Both the position numbers and the translations under genes were made by a program. A model generated the notes under the pieces. That model saw nothing but the letters and a program-made list of their open reading frames with translations. It ran no database searches and was not told the DNA's origin. A stretch of DNA of 64,000 bases from Hawksworthiomyces lignivorus. Taxonomy: Eukaryota > Ascomycota > Sordariomycetes > Ophiostomatales > Ophiostomataceae. The stretch lies in the NCBI GenBank assembly GCA_002917075.1, contig NTMA01000033.1:62001-126000 (forward strand). Direction: 5' to 3'. Below are positions 19,899 through 31,674 of this stretch, piece after piece. How positions within the stretch are numbered: position 1 is the stretch's first letter; every line of letters starts with the position of its first letter.

Positions 19899-22715
19899 GA
19901 TTTCTGTCTTTGGTTGTGTGCTGTAGGAGAAGCAGCAAGAGCATCAAGGACGTAGTGGATGCTGCGGGTGGTAGTCGCTTTTCTCCAGCTTTTTTGACTA
20001 TTTTAATTTGCTATATTTTTTTATTGTTTAAGTAAGCCGCACCAGGTACCGGTTCTAGGCGTTTCTTCTTCTAAAAGGTCCCCCCATTTTCGCCACGGCC
20101 ACGGCCGCTGTAATTACGTCAGCCAGGTCTCTTTTAGCGGTGCCGCGTTCCTGGCCGCCTGTTTGGGATTAGTGCCGAGACACCAGAAATGGAGCCTGTG
20201 ATTGGCCCTCTCTTAGACGAGACTGGTCGCCCGTGCAATGCGCCAAAATTGTCAACATTATGCATTGAAGCGTGCGACGCGTCTTGCGCAAATTTGCTGA
20301 GCGAGCCGACCTGCTTGGCCGGCGACACCTATAAACACATGTACGAGTAGTACACACATATGCTTATGCTGAGTGGGGTGTTCCACCATGAGATCAAGAT
20401 AATACTCGTGCATCTGTATGCATTTACAAAGAGCTCCTGCGTTTCTCTTTATAGCTTGGAGTACGGAGTACATGCCGGCGCCGTTAGCTACTTACACGTA
20501 TCCATCGCGCCATCTTTGTGGCAGAGAAGCCGCAAGAAAACCCAGCCTAGCAGATGGGGTTCTTTGCTCTGCGATGGACAGCTGTCCCGTTTTGTCTTAT
20601 GCATCGAATTGGAGAGAGTTGGAGACACGAGGGTCCCTAAGAGACGGGAAACGTGTGCTCGTACATGGATGATAGAACTGTGAGCTGGCTTTATACGTGC
20701 TTCTCTTTGTCGTTGCTCTTGAAGGTGCACACATTCTCTCGAACCTTGTCTCTCTTCTGTTCGGTTATCGGAAAACACCTCAACCTCTGGATTTGCATCT
20801 CAAGTATCGAGTCTTATTCGTCCTCCGTGCCTCCGTACTTTCGGGCATTCCCTAAGCTTATTCGTACGGAGCAGGCTTGTGGTCTCCATCTCATCTTAGA
20901 GCCCCCCCAGCAGGCGCCCTGGTCTAGTCAGTCAGGGTCGTGGACTTCTTCCAGGTCCCTGGTCCTCCTCAAAGAGGAATGCGAGTCAGATGCTGGTCAG
21001 ATCCTAGTCGTACATTAACCTGTAGCGCGGGACAATGTGTGATGACATGTTACGGCGGGACATTGCAATTTCTTTTTTTCTTCCTCTTTTTGCTGGGTGG
21101 TCCCCTCACGCCTGCCTCTATCGATGTCAACATAGCCCACTACTCCCCGTACCTACACGTACATACCCATTCGCATCTCGTACTGCGTAGCTTCCTCCCC
21201 TCAATACCACAACAGCGAAATCTTCATTCCAGTGACGCTTCTCATCTTCTCTTTTCCTTTCCTTTCCTTTCTTTCTTCCCTTCTTTCTTCTTCACCTCCG
21301 TCCCTTTCTCTCTCTCTCTCCCTCTATCCCCTCTCTTCCCTCTCTTTCTCTTTGACTGCATCCCTTTTATTCCCTTTGTCTTTTGTTGTATCTTAGTACT
21401 ATTTTCTCTTCTGCTTCTTCTCTCGATTTTCTTGTCCCTTTTTTTTTTTTAATTTCCCTTTTCGTTTTCTACATCTTCTTACTGCGTCTTCCTGCATCTC
21501 TGTTCTTTTTTTGCCCTCTTTCAACCGGTGGGAAATAAATACACCACTTGTCCCGCTTTTTCGACGCTTCTGGTTCGGAAACGCGATCGACAGCAAGCAA
21601 AATAAAACAGAAACAGACCAAAAAAATAGAGACGGAAAACGGTATTCTTTCACTAGAATATCAAGTAAAACAAATCCTGTTCTAGCCGCCAATTTTCGTC
21701 GGCATTGTCTCAGAAAGCTGATATCTCTTTGTTGCCGACCTCCTTTGGTGGTGCTCCTGGTGCTGCCGACCTTCTCCTCTGCAGCCCCCGTCTCACAGAA
21801 AAGCAAAAAAACGCGTCTCTTCCCACCCATCGCTTGCCCCAACTTCTGAGCACAAGCTTGTTCCTCTCCTCATTTGCAGCCATCCACCGCAAAGTCAGCG
21901 AATAAGATTACAGGGCATAGACAGCATCCACTGGGTCCTGAGCCTAGGCAGACCAATCCAATTCCCGAACAGCCTTATCCTTGTTTGGTCGCGTTTTCTT
22001 TCTTGAGCCAGTGCTTCGGTGGTTCCCCCTCCCGTTATTTTGAGTGCATTGCTTTTCATTTGTGTTCTCGCTCTTCAAAAAAAAATCCCTGTTGTTTTTT
22101 TTTTCGTTGTCCGGATTTTCACTTTTTTTTTTTTTTTCTTCTTCTGCTTCGCTTTCTCCCCCCCCCTCTCCTCAGCAGCAGTCTTGCATTCCGACCGTTT
22201 TGTAGTGGAAGCAAACAAAAGGGGCAGATCACAGCGAGGGAATGTGGTTCTATTAGGAGCGAATTGGCTTTCGTTTTCCTAGGTCTCCACCGCGTTCATT
22301 TTCCACTTCCTGTTTCTCTCCTGCATCTTGCCGTTGCGTTTTGGCAGCCCGTATTGACAAGGACACTGTCAATTCACCGACTCACGTTCCGTTCTCCTGA
22401 ACGAGCTGGATTTTCCATTCTCGCCATCTCGCGTCAACACTGCCTACACAAAAAGTTGGCGGAGTCCGGTTCTTGACGCCATCTCAGCTCTCTTCGCTTT
22501 ATCTCCGCGTCTCACCTTACCTGCTTATTGCCTGATCCGTTGCGGTATCTGAGTTTCAACTCAATCTCGACGTGGCCGAACTTTTTTATCAGGACATGCT
22601 CGTGTGATAATTCGAAAAAAAGCGTCCACCGCTACTTGTAACCCGCAGGCAGCCATCTTGCCGAGTTGAACCATTTTGCCAGCGAGAGCCTGAGGGCGCA
22701 GCAGTACTGGCAAGT
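19899..22715. promoter_or_regulatory. Long divergent intergenic region, CWC24 / apsA
   Basis: 2.8 kb between divergent start codons. The left part is mixed sequence with a GGAGTACGGAGTAC direct repeat at 20458-20471 and the 15-mer CATGTACGAGTAGTA at 20338-20352. From about 21060 to 22700 the plus strand is strongly CT-rich, including tracts at 21247-21345 and 22120-22170, which looks like a long pyrimidine-rich leader of the apsA transcript. No convincing protein-coding gene was found; the open frames inside it are low-complexity. Confidence 0.5.
21247..21345. repeat. CT-rich low-complexity tract
   Basis: About 100 nt of almost pure pyrimidine (TTTCC and TCTC units) on the plus strand, 1.4 kb upstream of the apsA start codon. 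Such tracts are common in promoters and 5' leaders of highly expressed filamentous fungal genes. Confidence 0.8.
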
Positions 22716-25700
22716 ATGGCTTCTCAACCGGATGGGAGTCCCGTGACGCCGACGCCGCGCCAGCGGCTGTCTGGAGTCGACCGCCCCTTTGCTCTCCACC
22801 CTCCTGCAATCGCCCCTGGCACAGGATCGAGCCACCACTACCGCTTCGCTGAATTCGATGAAGGCGTCTTCTCAGAGCAGGCCGGCGTCTCTGCCGAGCA
22901 GGCAAAACGCGCCTTGCGCGCTCACCTGGCAGAGACGGAACGCCGCATGGCTGAAGCTGGCCGTTTGGGAACCTCCCTTGTCCAACAGCAGAAAGAGCTG
23001 ACCGAAAAGCTCCGCGAAGTCGAAGAATTGCAAGCTGAATCAGAATTGTCGCCAGAGCTCAAGCGGAAGCTCGCTGAATTGGAGAAAGACTACGACGATG
23101 TCGCGAGAGAAACTGCCCGAGCTTTTTTGCCAAAGCAACGGATACCAAGCAATGAGTCCACGGGCTCGCCCGAGGGCAAAAGCGGACGGGTGAGTAGTTT
23201 TCTTCTCTATTTTTCTGGTTTAGAGCCAACAGATGTTTGTTTTTCGTTGCGGATTGTTTTTGCCTGATCTGACCATCCATTGCAGAGGTCGCTTAGCCCT
23301 GTCAAATATGAGAGCCACGCGTCTGGATCGCCTAGCAAATTGACCGTATCCAATCGCAAACAACGCAACCAAGCTGCAAATCGCGTTCACGATATCGAAT
23401 TTGCCGCCGAAATCAGTACATCTCTAATTTCTCAAGTTCGTGGTCTTCAGGCACTCCTGGCGGAACGCGAGGAGGAGCTGCGAGATACCAAGCAAGATCT
23501 TGCCCGCCTTGAAGATGCTAGCGATAATCTCCGGGATCGGATAAAGGAGCTTGATGAGAGCGAACACCGCTTCAAGGAAGAGAACTGGAATCTTGAGACG
23601 CGCATTCACGATCTGGAGGCTGCGCAGCGTGATGCCTCCGACAACGAGAAGCGAGTTGCCCAGCAGCTCGCCACGCTCCTGGCAGACAAGAACAAGGCGC
23701 AGCGTGAGCTGGATGAGCTCAAGGCATCGCATGCGCGCCTTGTTGACGACCATACTGCGTCCGTCAAGCAGCACGACATCGAGCTCGGCACGGCCAAGCG
23801 CAACATGGCCATGGCCGACGGCGAGAAGGCCACTCTCCAGCGCAAGGTAGACGAACTGGCTAACCAGAACCAAGAGCTTGCGCGGGCTGTCTCCATGCAA
23901 CATCGCATCCGGGCTACCGACAACGATGCCGTGCCAGCGACAAGCGATGACGAATTCGACACAGCTGCCGGCGATATCACCCCCGAGGGCTCGCCTCCTG
24001 CTTCGCCTGTCAAGGGCACGCCTCGGCACTCTGTCCTGGAGTCAGAAACGCTCAAGACGTCGCTGCTGCATGCCCAGCGCACGCTCCAGAGCCTGCGGAC
24101 CAACCTGCACCGCGAAAAGACAGAGAAGCTCGAGCTGCGCCGCATGTTGCAGGATGCACGAGACGACCTTGAACGTTTCCGCTCCGATCCAAATGTGACT
24201 GGTTCTGGCGGCTCCAAGAGAACCCGCAAGGACGCACGCGAGACCCACAACAAACTTCGCCCAAGCCAGCTGGGTGGTGCTCGCACCAGCCGCACGGATC
24301 TCTACATGTTGGCTTCGGCAGATGCTGACTGGGAAGAGGTCCACGGTGAACCGTCGCCATCTGCTGCCAGAACAAGACCTGGCCCTACAGACACCAGTGA
24401 TCAGTTCGAGACTGCAAACGAGGGCCAGATGAGCGACACGTCATTTGCTACAGCGAACGACGGAGGAGAGACTGCCGATGACTTCCACACCGGTGCAGAA
24501 GAGATCTCCAGTGGCGAAGAGACGATGACCGAGACGGAACGGGACCCTCGCCGTGGCCGTGCGCGTCTCGGAAAGGCCACGTCGTCGACGGCAGCGGCAG
24601 CTGGCAGCCAGACGGTCGACCCAGATGCCGATCCCGCCAACCAGAGCACCGCGTCCACATCAGACGATGACGAATTGAAGCTGCCGCGGACTCCGACCGG
24701 TTCTCTATCCTCGTCGTCGAGTGGCATTGCACGCATGCGACTCCGCGTTAGCCGCAGTGCGCTCGCTACTCGCCGTCTTCGCCACATGAGCAGCCTAGAA
24801 GAGGCCCGCAGCAGCCCTATTGCCCTGCAGAGCAGTCCCTTCAGCGGTGCCGGTTCTCCCGCCACGGTCGGTCTTCTGCCCAGCTCTACGAACAGCACCC
24901 CCCGACCTGCCGGGCAGCAACAGAGTCTATTTGCCGAGCTAGGCGAACTGGACGAGGATAGCGACGACGACGTGGCAAGCAACGGTACGCCGATCCGCCA
25001 CCGCAGCCCAGGACTGTTGGCGACTCCGGGCTTCAGCAGATCTGGCAGCAGCGGCAGGAATTCTGTAGCACACTCGCCATTGATGCAGGTTGCTCCTTTG
25101 TCAAAGATTGTCATGGTCGACCGTGCCACCCTCACCGATGCGGTAACAATTCTGCCTTGGTCTGAAGAGGAGGATCCAGAGCTACCCCGGGAATCTCGCC
25201 CGTCCTCGTTCCTCTCCGACGGCCTTGCAGCCCAGTCTGACCTTGACATCAACGAGAAACTCAAAGAGTTCCCTTCTCCGCCGACATCTCCACCTGGCCG
25301 CGGACTTGGCTTCGCTACCATTGTGTTGCCGCCCCCGGAACCTTCTCGGGCCGTTCCCAGATTTTCTGTGTCTGACATCTTTGGTGTGCCAATCGAGCCG
25401 TTAGCCGAGCCGGAATCTCCAGCTGCGCCAAGCGAGCCTCCTACCCCTGTGGCTCTAGCCTTGTCTTCCCTCTCAGTGGAGCATGTAACACCTCAGCTAC
25501 CGCCAAGCCCGGAGCCGGCTATCCCTCCTGTCTTTTCGACATCCTTACTCCATACTGTGGGCATTACTCCAATCGAATTGCCACCACCTGTCGTGCCAGT
25601 TCCCGTGGTATTGCCCAAAGAAGAGCCTCCTGTCTTCTCCCTCTCTGCTGTCCAGCAACAGCATGTGGAGCCTATCGCTGAGCCCGAACCTGTCAAGATT

Positions 25701-28448
25701 CCTATCGAGCTGTTCTCATTCTCTGCCGTCCAGCAACAGCACGTAGAGCCTATTCCCGAGCCCGAACCTGTCAAGGCGGCTCCTCCACCTGTCGAACCGT
25801 TTTCGTTCTCTGTCATCCAGATGCAACACGTGGAGCCTATTGTCACACCTGAGCCTGAGAAGGCGGCTCCTCCACCAGTCGAGTCGTTCACATTCTCCGT
25901 CGTCCAGACGCAACATGTGGAGCCTGTTGCCACACCCGAGCCTGAGAAGGTGCCAGTCGAACCCTTCTCATTCTCTACTATCCAGACCCTACATGTGGAA
26001 CCTATTGCCACTCCTGAGCCTGAGAAGGCGCCAGTCGAACCGTTTTCATTCTCTGCCATCCAGACACAACATTTGGAACCTATTGCCACACCTGAACCCG
26101 AGAGAGCAGCTCCTCCCCCTGCTGAACCATTTTCATTTTCTACATTCCATGTTCAGCATGTTACTCCCATCCACGAGCCTACACCAGAACCGGTGCCGGA
26201 GGTCGTTCCGACTTTCGAACCATTCTCCTTCTCAGAGTTACAAATGCAACACGTGGAGCCAGTGTTGGAGCCGAGTGTGCCTCCTCCAGCTCCGCCACAA
26301 TTCTCTGTGTCAAACATCCGCGGCGAGCAGCTTACACCTGTTGCTACACCTGAAAAACCTTTGCCTCCTATGGCCGTGTCAGACCTATTCTCTCAGCAAC
26401 TGCATCCTATTGTCGTTGAAGAAGTCGAGGAAAAGCCTGTTCCTGTCGCTACTGTGGTCCCTGTAGTTGACGCGTCCGGTGTTTCCACAGCTACGCAGAC
26501 AGATGAGTGGAAGCCTGAGTCCGAGCAAAATGCCCGAGGCATACTTGGGGTTCCCGGCAGCTCAGACATTGAGAACGGGCCACGGAGTCCGAAGCGGAAC
26601 GCTTTCATTATCCCCCGGGATATCGACGAGATCAACGAACAAGACGAAAACGCGCCGTTCGGCAGACAGCCGGCAACCCCCAACAGGGCTCCTCTCGGTT
26701 CTCTATTTGGGTCGTCCAAACTTCGTAGCCCGCCGACACCGGTCATCGCTGAAGACGAAACGCGGCAGTCTCCAAACACAAGCCCACTTCCAGAGACTCC
26801 AGAATCACAGCGGCCTTTCAAGGAGATTTCCGTGAATGCAATTGCACCAAGACATGGCCAGAACACCGAGCAGCAGCGCGCTGTGGACGATGGCGAAGTC
26901 TTCATGCCTGCAGCCACGTCCCCTCAGTCTGTGATTCGCGATGAGGCATTCGACCTTACGCCTCGGGCCACCAAGGCGCTGAAGAGCACCGCGCGTCACT
27001 CTCGTGATGCATCCCAGGATAGCACCAGCGGCTCTATTCGGAGGGGCAGGATTGCTGAAGCTGCGCTACGAATCTCGAGCGACTCGCCTGTACCGCCGCT
27101 GCCCGCCAACCACAGAGAAGTGATTGAGGCTGCTCGCACGGGCTCGGCCGGCTCTCTAACTGGCGGAGGTATTGGTTCAACCGGCCTCTTTGGTGCTGCC
27201 GGTGTCGGCCCGTCAAACTGGAGAATGCAAACTCCTGCTGACACTGCACCCAATTCTGCTAACCGGCCCGGGTCCCCTACCCCTAAAGCGAACAATGCTG
27301 GCATACCAATGGCGACTGGTGCTCCTGGGACAGTCAGTCGCCAGACTTCAATGTCTTCCTTTGCATCTGAGGTTGACGCTCGCTTTAATATTCACGATGG
27401 CACAGACGTGTTTGGCACTGGCCACAGCGGTCATTCAGATCCGCGCATGATCCAAGCTGTTACACAGACGATGATAGGCGAATATCTGTGGAAGTACACA
27501 CGGAAGACGGGCCGCTCGGGCTTGTCCGAGAACCGTCACCGTCGGTATTTCTGGATCCATCCGTATACGCGGATGCTGTACTGGAGCGATCAGGGTCCGA
27601 CACCGGGCAGCCGCGCTGAGCAGCGAGCCAAGAGCATTGCCATCGAGGGCGTCCGTGTCGTGACCGACGACAACCCTATGCCTCCTGGTCTGCACCGCAA
27701 GAGCCTTGTCGTCATCTCACCCGGTCGCACCATCAAGTTCACCTGCCCTACTAGCCATAGCCATGAGGTCTGGTTTAACGCACTGTCTTATCTGCTGCTC
27801 CGTAAAGAGGACGTGGCAGAGGACGACAGCGTCATGGCCAACGGTGAACACATTACGCGCGAGGACGTAGAGGAATTCAACCCATCATTCGGCGGACGCC
27901 GTGCGCCTGGCCCACGGGCACGCCGTCGTCCGCCTGTGTCGCTCTCGTCCTACAATTCGAGGACGACACGGAATGAGTCTCCCGCCTTTGGTGTGTCCAT
28001 GAACGTTCCGACGTTGACGCCGACGCCAAAGCGGAGTGTCTTGGGCTCAACAAGCGCGACAGGAACTCCCTCCGCATCTGTTGCTGGCCTCACATCTCGG
28101 AGCCGGCTCAGTCGCATCGGAGGCTATTGGCGTTCAAGCCAGTCGCTGTCGGCGCAGTTCAACAGTCTGCGTGGCCGCAGCAGCACACCTGGGCATCAGC
28201 ACACCAACAGCACGGCTCAGAACAGCAGCGTCTACGAGGCTAGCGAGGTGAATGACAGTGCCGAGGAGCTGCGACGGCTGTATGAAGCCCAGGACAGAGC
28301 GTCAGACCGTCTCGAGAACGTTCGCGCTTGCTGCGATGGGAAGCATGACGTCGGAACGCTCTCGCACAGCACGCGGCGACACCGACACTCCCATGGCCCA
28401 GCATCAGCTTTCTCTACGCCAACGCACAGCACTCGGCATCGCACGTAG
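22716..28448 (+). CDS. apsA: ApsA/Num1-type cortical dynein anchor, 1878 aa
   Basis: Two exons, join(22716..23189, 23286..28448); the 96-nt intron starts GTGAGT, has a CTGAC branch and ends TTGCAG. ApsA/Num1 sits at the cell cortex, captures dynein and microtubules and so positions nuclei; in yeast it also tethers mitochondria. The N-terminal third (about residues 45-140 and 185-390) is heptad-rich coiled coil, which in yeast binds membranes and mitochondria. Residues about 390-850 are Ser/Thr/acidic and probably disordered. Residues about 940-1155 hold a degenerate repeat with the core FSFSxxQxQHVEPIxxPEP. A PH domain lies at about 1546-1660 (GEYLWKYTRK to WFNALSYLL) and should bind PI(4,5)P2. 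The last 220 residues are Ser/Arg-rich. The ATG at 22716 opens the coiled-coil exon, with no upstream in-frame candidate of similar quality. This architecture and length fit Aspergillus ApsA. Confidence 0.92.
25634..26270 (+). repeat. Tandem degenerate repeat inside apsA
   Basis: Eight consecutive copies of a 27-40 residue unit encoding FSFSxxQxQHVEPIxxPEPxKAAPPPVEP, with variable Pro-rich spacers. More diverged copies lie on both sides (about 25357-25600 and 26290-26430). DNA identity is highest among the units between 25800 and 26110, which suggests recent local expansion. Confidence 0.85.
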
Positions 28449-29529
28449 GGCGTCGGCTTATTCTGAAATACTATCTCTTTTGCACTTTCCGTGCTGTGTT
28501 ACGTACAATCTCCTTTTTATTTCACGTCACTCATTTGGCGACTGCTGCCACAACATTTGTTTCTCCAGTTCTCTACCAAATTGTTCATGTTCATGAAGCA
28601 TACACCGTTCTCTACAACAGCATTTCTTACGATTTATGTCTCTCGTGTCAATCAGTCAGTCTCTCTTTCGTCGTCTTAGTGTCTGCGGCAAGCAAAATAA
28701 AATAAAGCTTGTTGCAGCACGCGCCGGTTTTCTGGCAGTACTTTCTTTTGAATACCTCTATCTGCTTAGATCTGGGCGAGTATGCTCTAATTCTAATTTT
28801 TGTCTCTATTTCCTTTCTCTTTTTCACTTTCTGCTATCTCTGGTCCTTTTTCGATTTCTTTTCCCTTTTGTCAAATATCTTCTGTATTTTGTTTACGGCG
28901 GCAGAACATGAGAAGACCAACCCGTATTGGCTCTGTTTCTGATATGGAAAGAAGGCTTTGAATTCTGGGATGTACAACAAACAAGAGGGGAAATATCAAA
29001 AAAGGAAAGACTTGTTTTTGTTTGGAAGATGTCACTATAACAGTATTCTTAGGAACTGGTGATAATGAAGCCAAATTGCAAAAAAAAAAGGTAAAAAAAG
29101 TGAGAATATGCGTGATCCATACAAGCTACGAATGTAGACTGTCCAGAACAATTCAATACAATTGATTTGTTTGGCTCTCGCCAGAAGCCCAAAGGCTTAG
29201 CAGGTTTGCACCAACGAGGTGTGTTGGCCATAAGAGATTGAAATTTTTGTTAAATTTTGCTCTTTTTTTTGTTGTCTTGGTTTTCCAACCACTCCCTAGA
29301 GTTCAAATAAAGAATAATGCATTTAACCCCCGAATCCGTGCGGTTTATGTAGCAAAGGAAAAACGCACAGCACACATCGTGGCTTTCTGTTTTTTGAAAC
29401 AAGGTAAAAGACACCCAATAACGTCCCACGCCCGAGATTTTGGAACCATCCACGTCCTTCTAGCGGATTGATATCAGCACCGTCCTTCTCTCTCTCCCCC
29501 CCTTTTGCTCCTCGGCCCTCCCTCGTGCC
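28449..29529. other. Convergent intergenic region, apsA / RPL21
   Basis: 1.1 kb of AT-rich sequence between two gene 3' ends, with T-rich stretches at about 28790-28890 and an A run at 29080-29090. I see only 3' UTR-like sequence and no gene. Confidence 0.5.
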
Positions 29530-30211
29530 TTAGATGGCAGTGTCGTAGGCGACAGGGGCGACGGTCTCCGGCGCGTTGTTCTCGAGGGAGACGGTGACGG
29601 CGGGGCGGGGCTGGGCGGGCAACCGCTTCAGCTGGACGCTCTTACCCTCGGCCTTGGCCTGGCGCTTGAGCTCGGCGTTGGCCTTGACGCGCTGCAGGAA
29701 GTCATCGCGCGACCGGGACGGCGAGACGTGCTCGATGCGGACGTTCAGGCGCTTCTCGATGTACCGGTGCTTGACCTTCTTGTAGATGATGACGCCGACG
29801 GCGTTCTTGGTGACGTTGTAGATGACGCCAGTCTTGCCGTGGTAGACCTTGTGGGGCATACTATTCACATCATACTGTCAGCTTTTTTTTTTGTTCTCTT
29901 TCCCTTCTGCTTGCTGAGCCCAATTCTTTCTTTTCGCCATGTCCCTTGCTCTTCTTTCTTCTCCTCTCACGTCCTTCTCTTCTTGAGCCCCTTTTGAATC
30001 TCGTTTCCATGATCTCCCATCTCTGCAAGGCAAATAAAAGGGGGGGGGATACTGCCTACCCCTTCTGGACGGCACCGTTCGTCTTCAGGTCGACAATGTC
30101 GCCGACGCGGTATTGGCGGAGGTAAGTCGAGAGGCGGATGAAACCCTTCTCACGGAAGTTCCGCGAGAAGGCGTACCGTGTGCCAGACCGCAGACCAGCG
30201 CTCTTACCCAT
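29530..30211 (-). CDS. RPL21: 60S ribosomal protein L21 (eL21), 160 aa
   Basis: The gene is complement(join(29530..29860, 30060..30211)). The first exon encodes [19 protein letters not shown] through [15 protein letters not shown]; the second begins [11 protein letters not shown] and ends [10 protein letters not shown]. Length (160 aa) and both termini match fungal eL21 exactly. The 199-nt intron starts GTAGGC and has a CTGAC branch site next to 29880. Two AG acceptors lie 14 nt apart and are each followed by TATG; only the second (29862-29861) keeps the frame, the first leads to a TGA two codons later. eL21 is a constituent of the large subunit near the 5S rRNP. It is divergently paired with the uS4 gene, which suggests shared control of two ribosomal proteins of different subunits. 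Confidence 0.96.
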
Positions 30212-30796
30212 GGCGACTGTGGGTTATGTGGACGGGGGGATGATGGACGGGAAAAGAAAGGAGTGTCGAGATGGAAAAATGCAGAATCCCAAAAAGATTC
30301 AGATCTTCCCAATTGTCGATGCGAGAGAGGTCTTGGTGATGGTAGGGTTGTTGTTGTGAGCAGTCGTGGAATAGCGGTCCCCGCGCGGAAAAATGTTGAC
30401 CTGCAAAACTTTTAGGGATGGACCACAGGAAAAAAAAATTGTTTGTGTGGGCGAAAGCGGGTTTCCGTGCACGTGATGTAGATTCATGGTGAAAAAGCTT
30501 TTGCTGCTTAGGTAATTCCACCAGACCACAGCAGAGTCCAGCAGAGGCCAGCAGAAGTCCAGCAGAGAGCTGTCTCCACTCTCTTCTCTGGCGGCCAATG
30601 ATGTGTCTGCGCACAAAAACCTAATTTTTTTTTCCCAGGCTCTTAGGGTAAAAATTTCCCCTTCTCACGATTAATTGTATCTGGGAGTGGGCTTCTTCTT
30701 TTTTCCCCTTCTTCTTTTCCTCCCTCCTATCGACACCCCGAAACTTCCCATCACCATCCCCATCACAACAACAAAAATTTCAGATTTTTGTCCAAG
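30212..30796. promoter_or_regulatory. Divergent ribosomal-protein promoter (eL21 / uS4)
   Basis: 585 bp between the two start codons. Notable elements are four CAGCAGA copies at 30529, 30539, 30549 and 30560, spaced 10-11 bp; two TTAGGG motifs at 30412-30417 and 30643-30648; and a T-rich stretch before the uS4 start. TTAGGG is the core of Tbf1-type sites known in ribosomal protein promoters of several fungi. The role of the CAGCAGA array is not known to me. Confidence 0.6.
30524..30568. repeat. Four helically phased CAGCAGA repeats
   Basis: The sequence reads as roughly 10-11 bp units of the form gnCCAGCAGA. Spacing close to one DNA turn puts all four copies on the same face. They lie about midway in the divergent ribosomal promoter. 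Confidence 0.8.
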
Positions 30797-31674
30797 ATGG
30801 CTCCTCTGTCGTACTCCAAGACCGCCAAGGTCCCTCGCCGCCCCTTCGAGGCCGCCCGACTGTTCGTCAAGTCCCCTCTTGTCCTCACCGGCCACTGAGC
30901 ACGAGCGTGTTTCTCGTGCCCAAGTCGTTGTGAGCATCTCAGCTAATTAGGGGATTTTTTGTAATCCAGGGATTCGGAATTGAAGCTTGTCGGCGAGTAT
31001 GGTCTGCGCAACAAGCGTGAGGTGTGGCGTGTCTTGCTCACCCTCTCCAAGATTCGTCGTGCTGCTCGGTGAGTTTTTTTTTTTTTTTTTTTTTTCACAC
31101 ATCTTCCCTTCCGAGAATGTGTTTCTACTTCTTGGGCCTCTCGGTCCTGGAGGAAACATGTGTTCATTCTTTCACACGCAGCGGAAACTGTCTGTCTGTT
31201 CCATTGTAATTTAGCATTTGCTAACCGCTCCATCTTTCTCGCCCCGCCCCGCCGAGCAGTCAGCTGTTGACCCTTGACGAGAAGGACCCCAAGCGGCTGT
31301 TCGAGGGCAATGCCCTGATTCGCCGTCTGGTCCGCGTCGGTGTGCTCGACGACTCGCGCATGAAGCTCGATTACGTGCTGGCCCTGAAGGTCGAGGACTT
31401 CTTGGAGCGCCGCCTCCAGACCCTGGTCTACAAGCTGGGCCTCGCCAAGTCCATCCACCACGCCCGTGTCCTGATCCGCCAGCGCCACATCCGCGTCGGC
31501 AAGCAGGTCGTCAATGTCCCCTCGTTCATCGTCCGTCTCGACTCCCAGAAGCACATTGACTTCTCCCTGAGCTCGCCCTTTGGCGGCGGACGCCCCGGCC
31601 GCGTGCGGAGAAAGAAGGCCAAGGCCGCCGCCAGCAAGGAGGACGGCGAGGAGGAGGAGGAGGATGACGAGTAG
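30797..31674 (+). CDS. RPS9: 40S ribosomal protein S9 (uS4), 192 aa
   Basis: Three exons, join(30797..30861, 30970..31068, 31260..31674). Spliced, the protein runs [43 protein letters not shown], then [25 protein letters not shown]; the S4 RNA-binding motif ([33 protein letters not shown]) is in exon 3, and the C-terminus is the usual acidic tail. Both introns sit at phase 2. The first uses a GTTCGT donor, which is unusual but is the only one that restores the conserved RLDSEL junction; the second starts GTGAGT and holds a 22-nt poly-T run. uS4 binds 18S rRNA at the A-site entrance and contributes to decoding accuracy. The ATG at 30797 lies in AAGATGGC context and gives the correct family length. 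Confidence 0.96.
31074..31095. repeat. Poly-T run in RPS9 intron 2, 22 nt
   Basis: A 22-nt T run starting 5 nt after the GT of the second RPS9 intron. It is far from the acceptor, so it is not the usual polypyrimidine tract. Confidence 0.85.
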
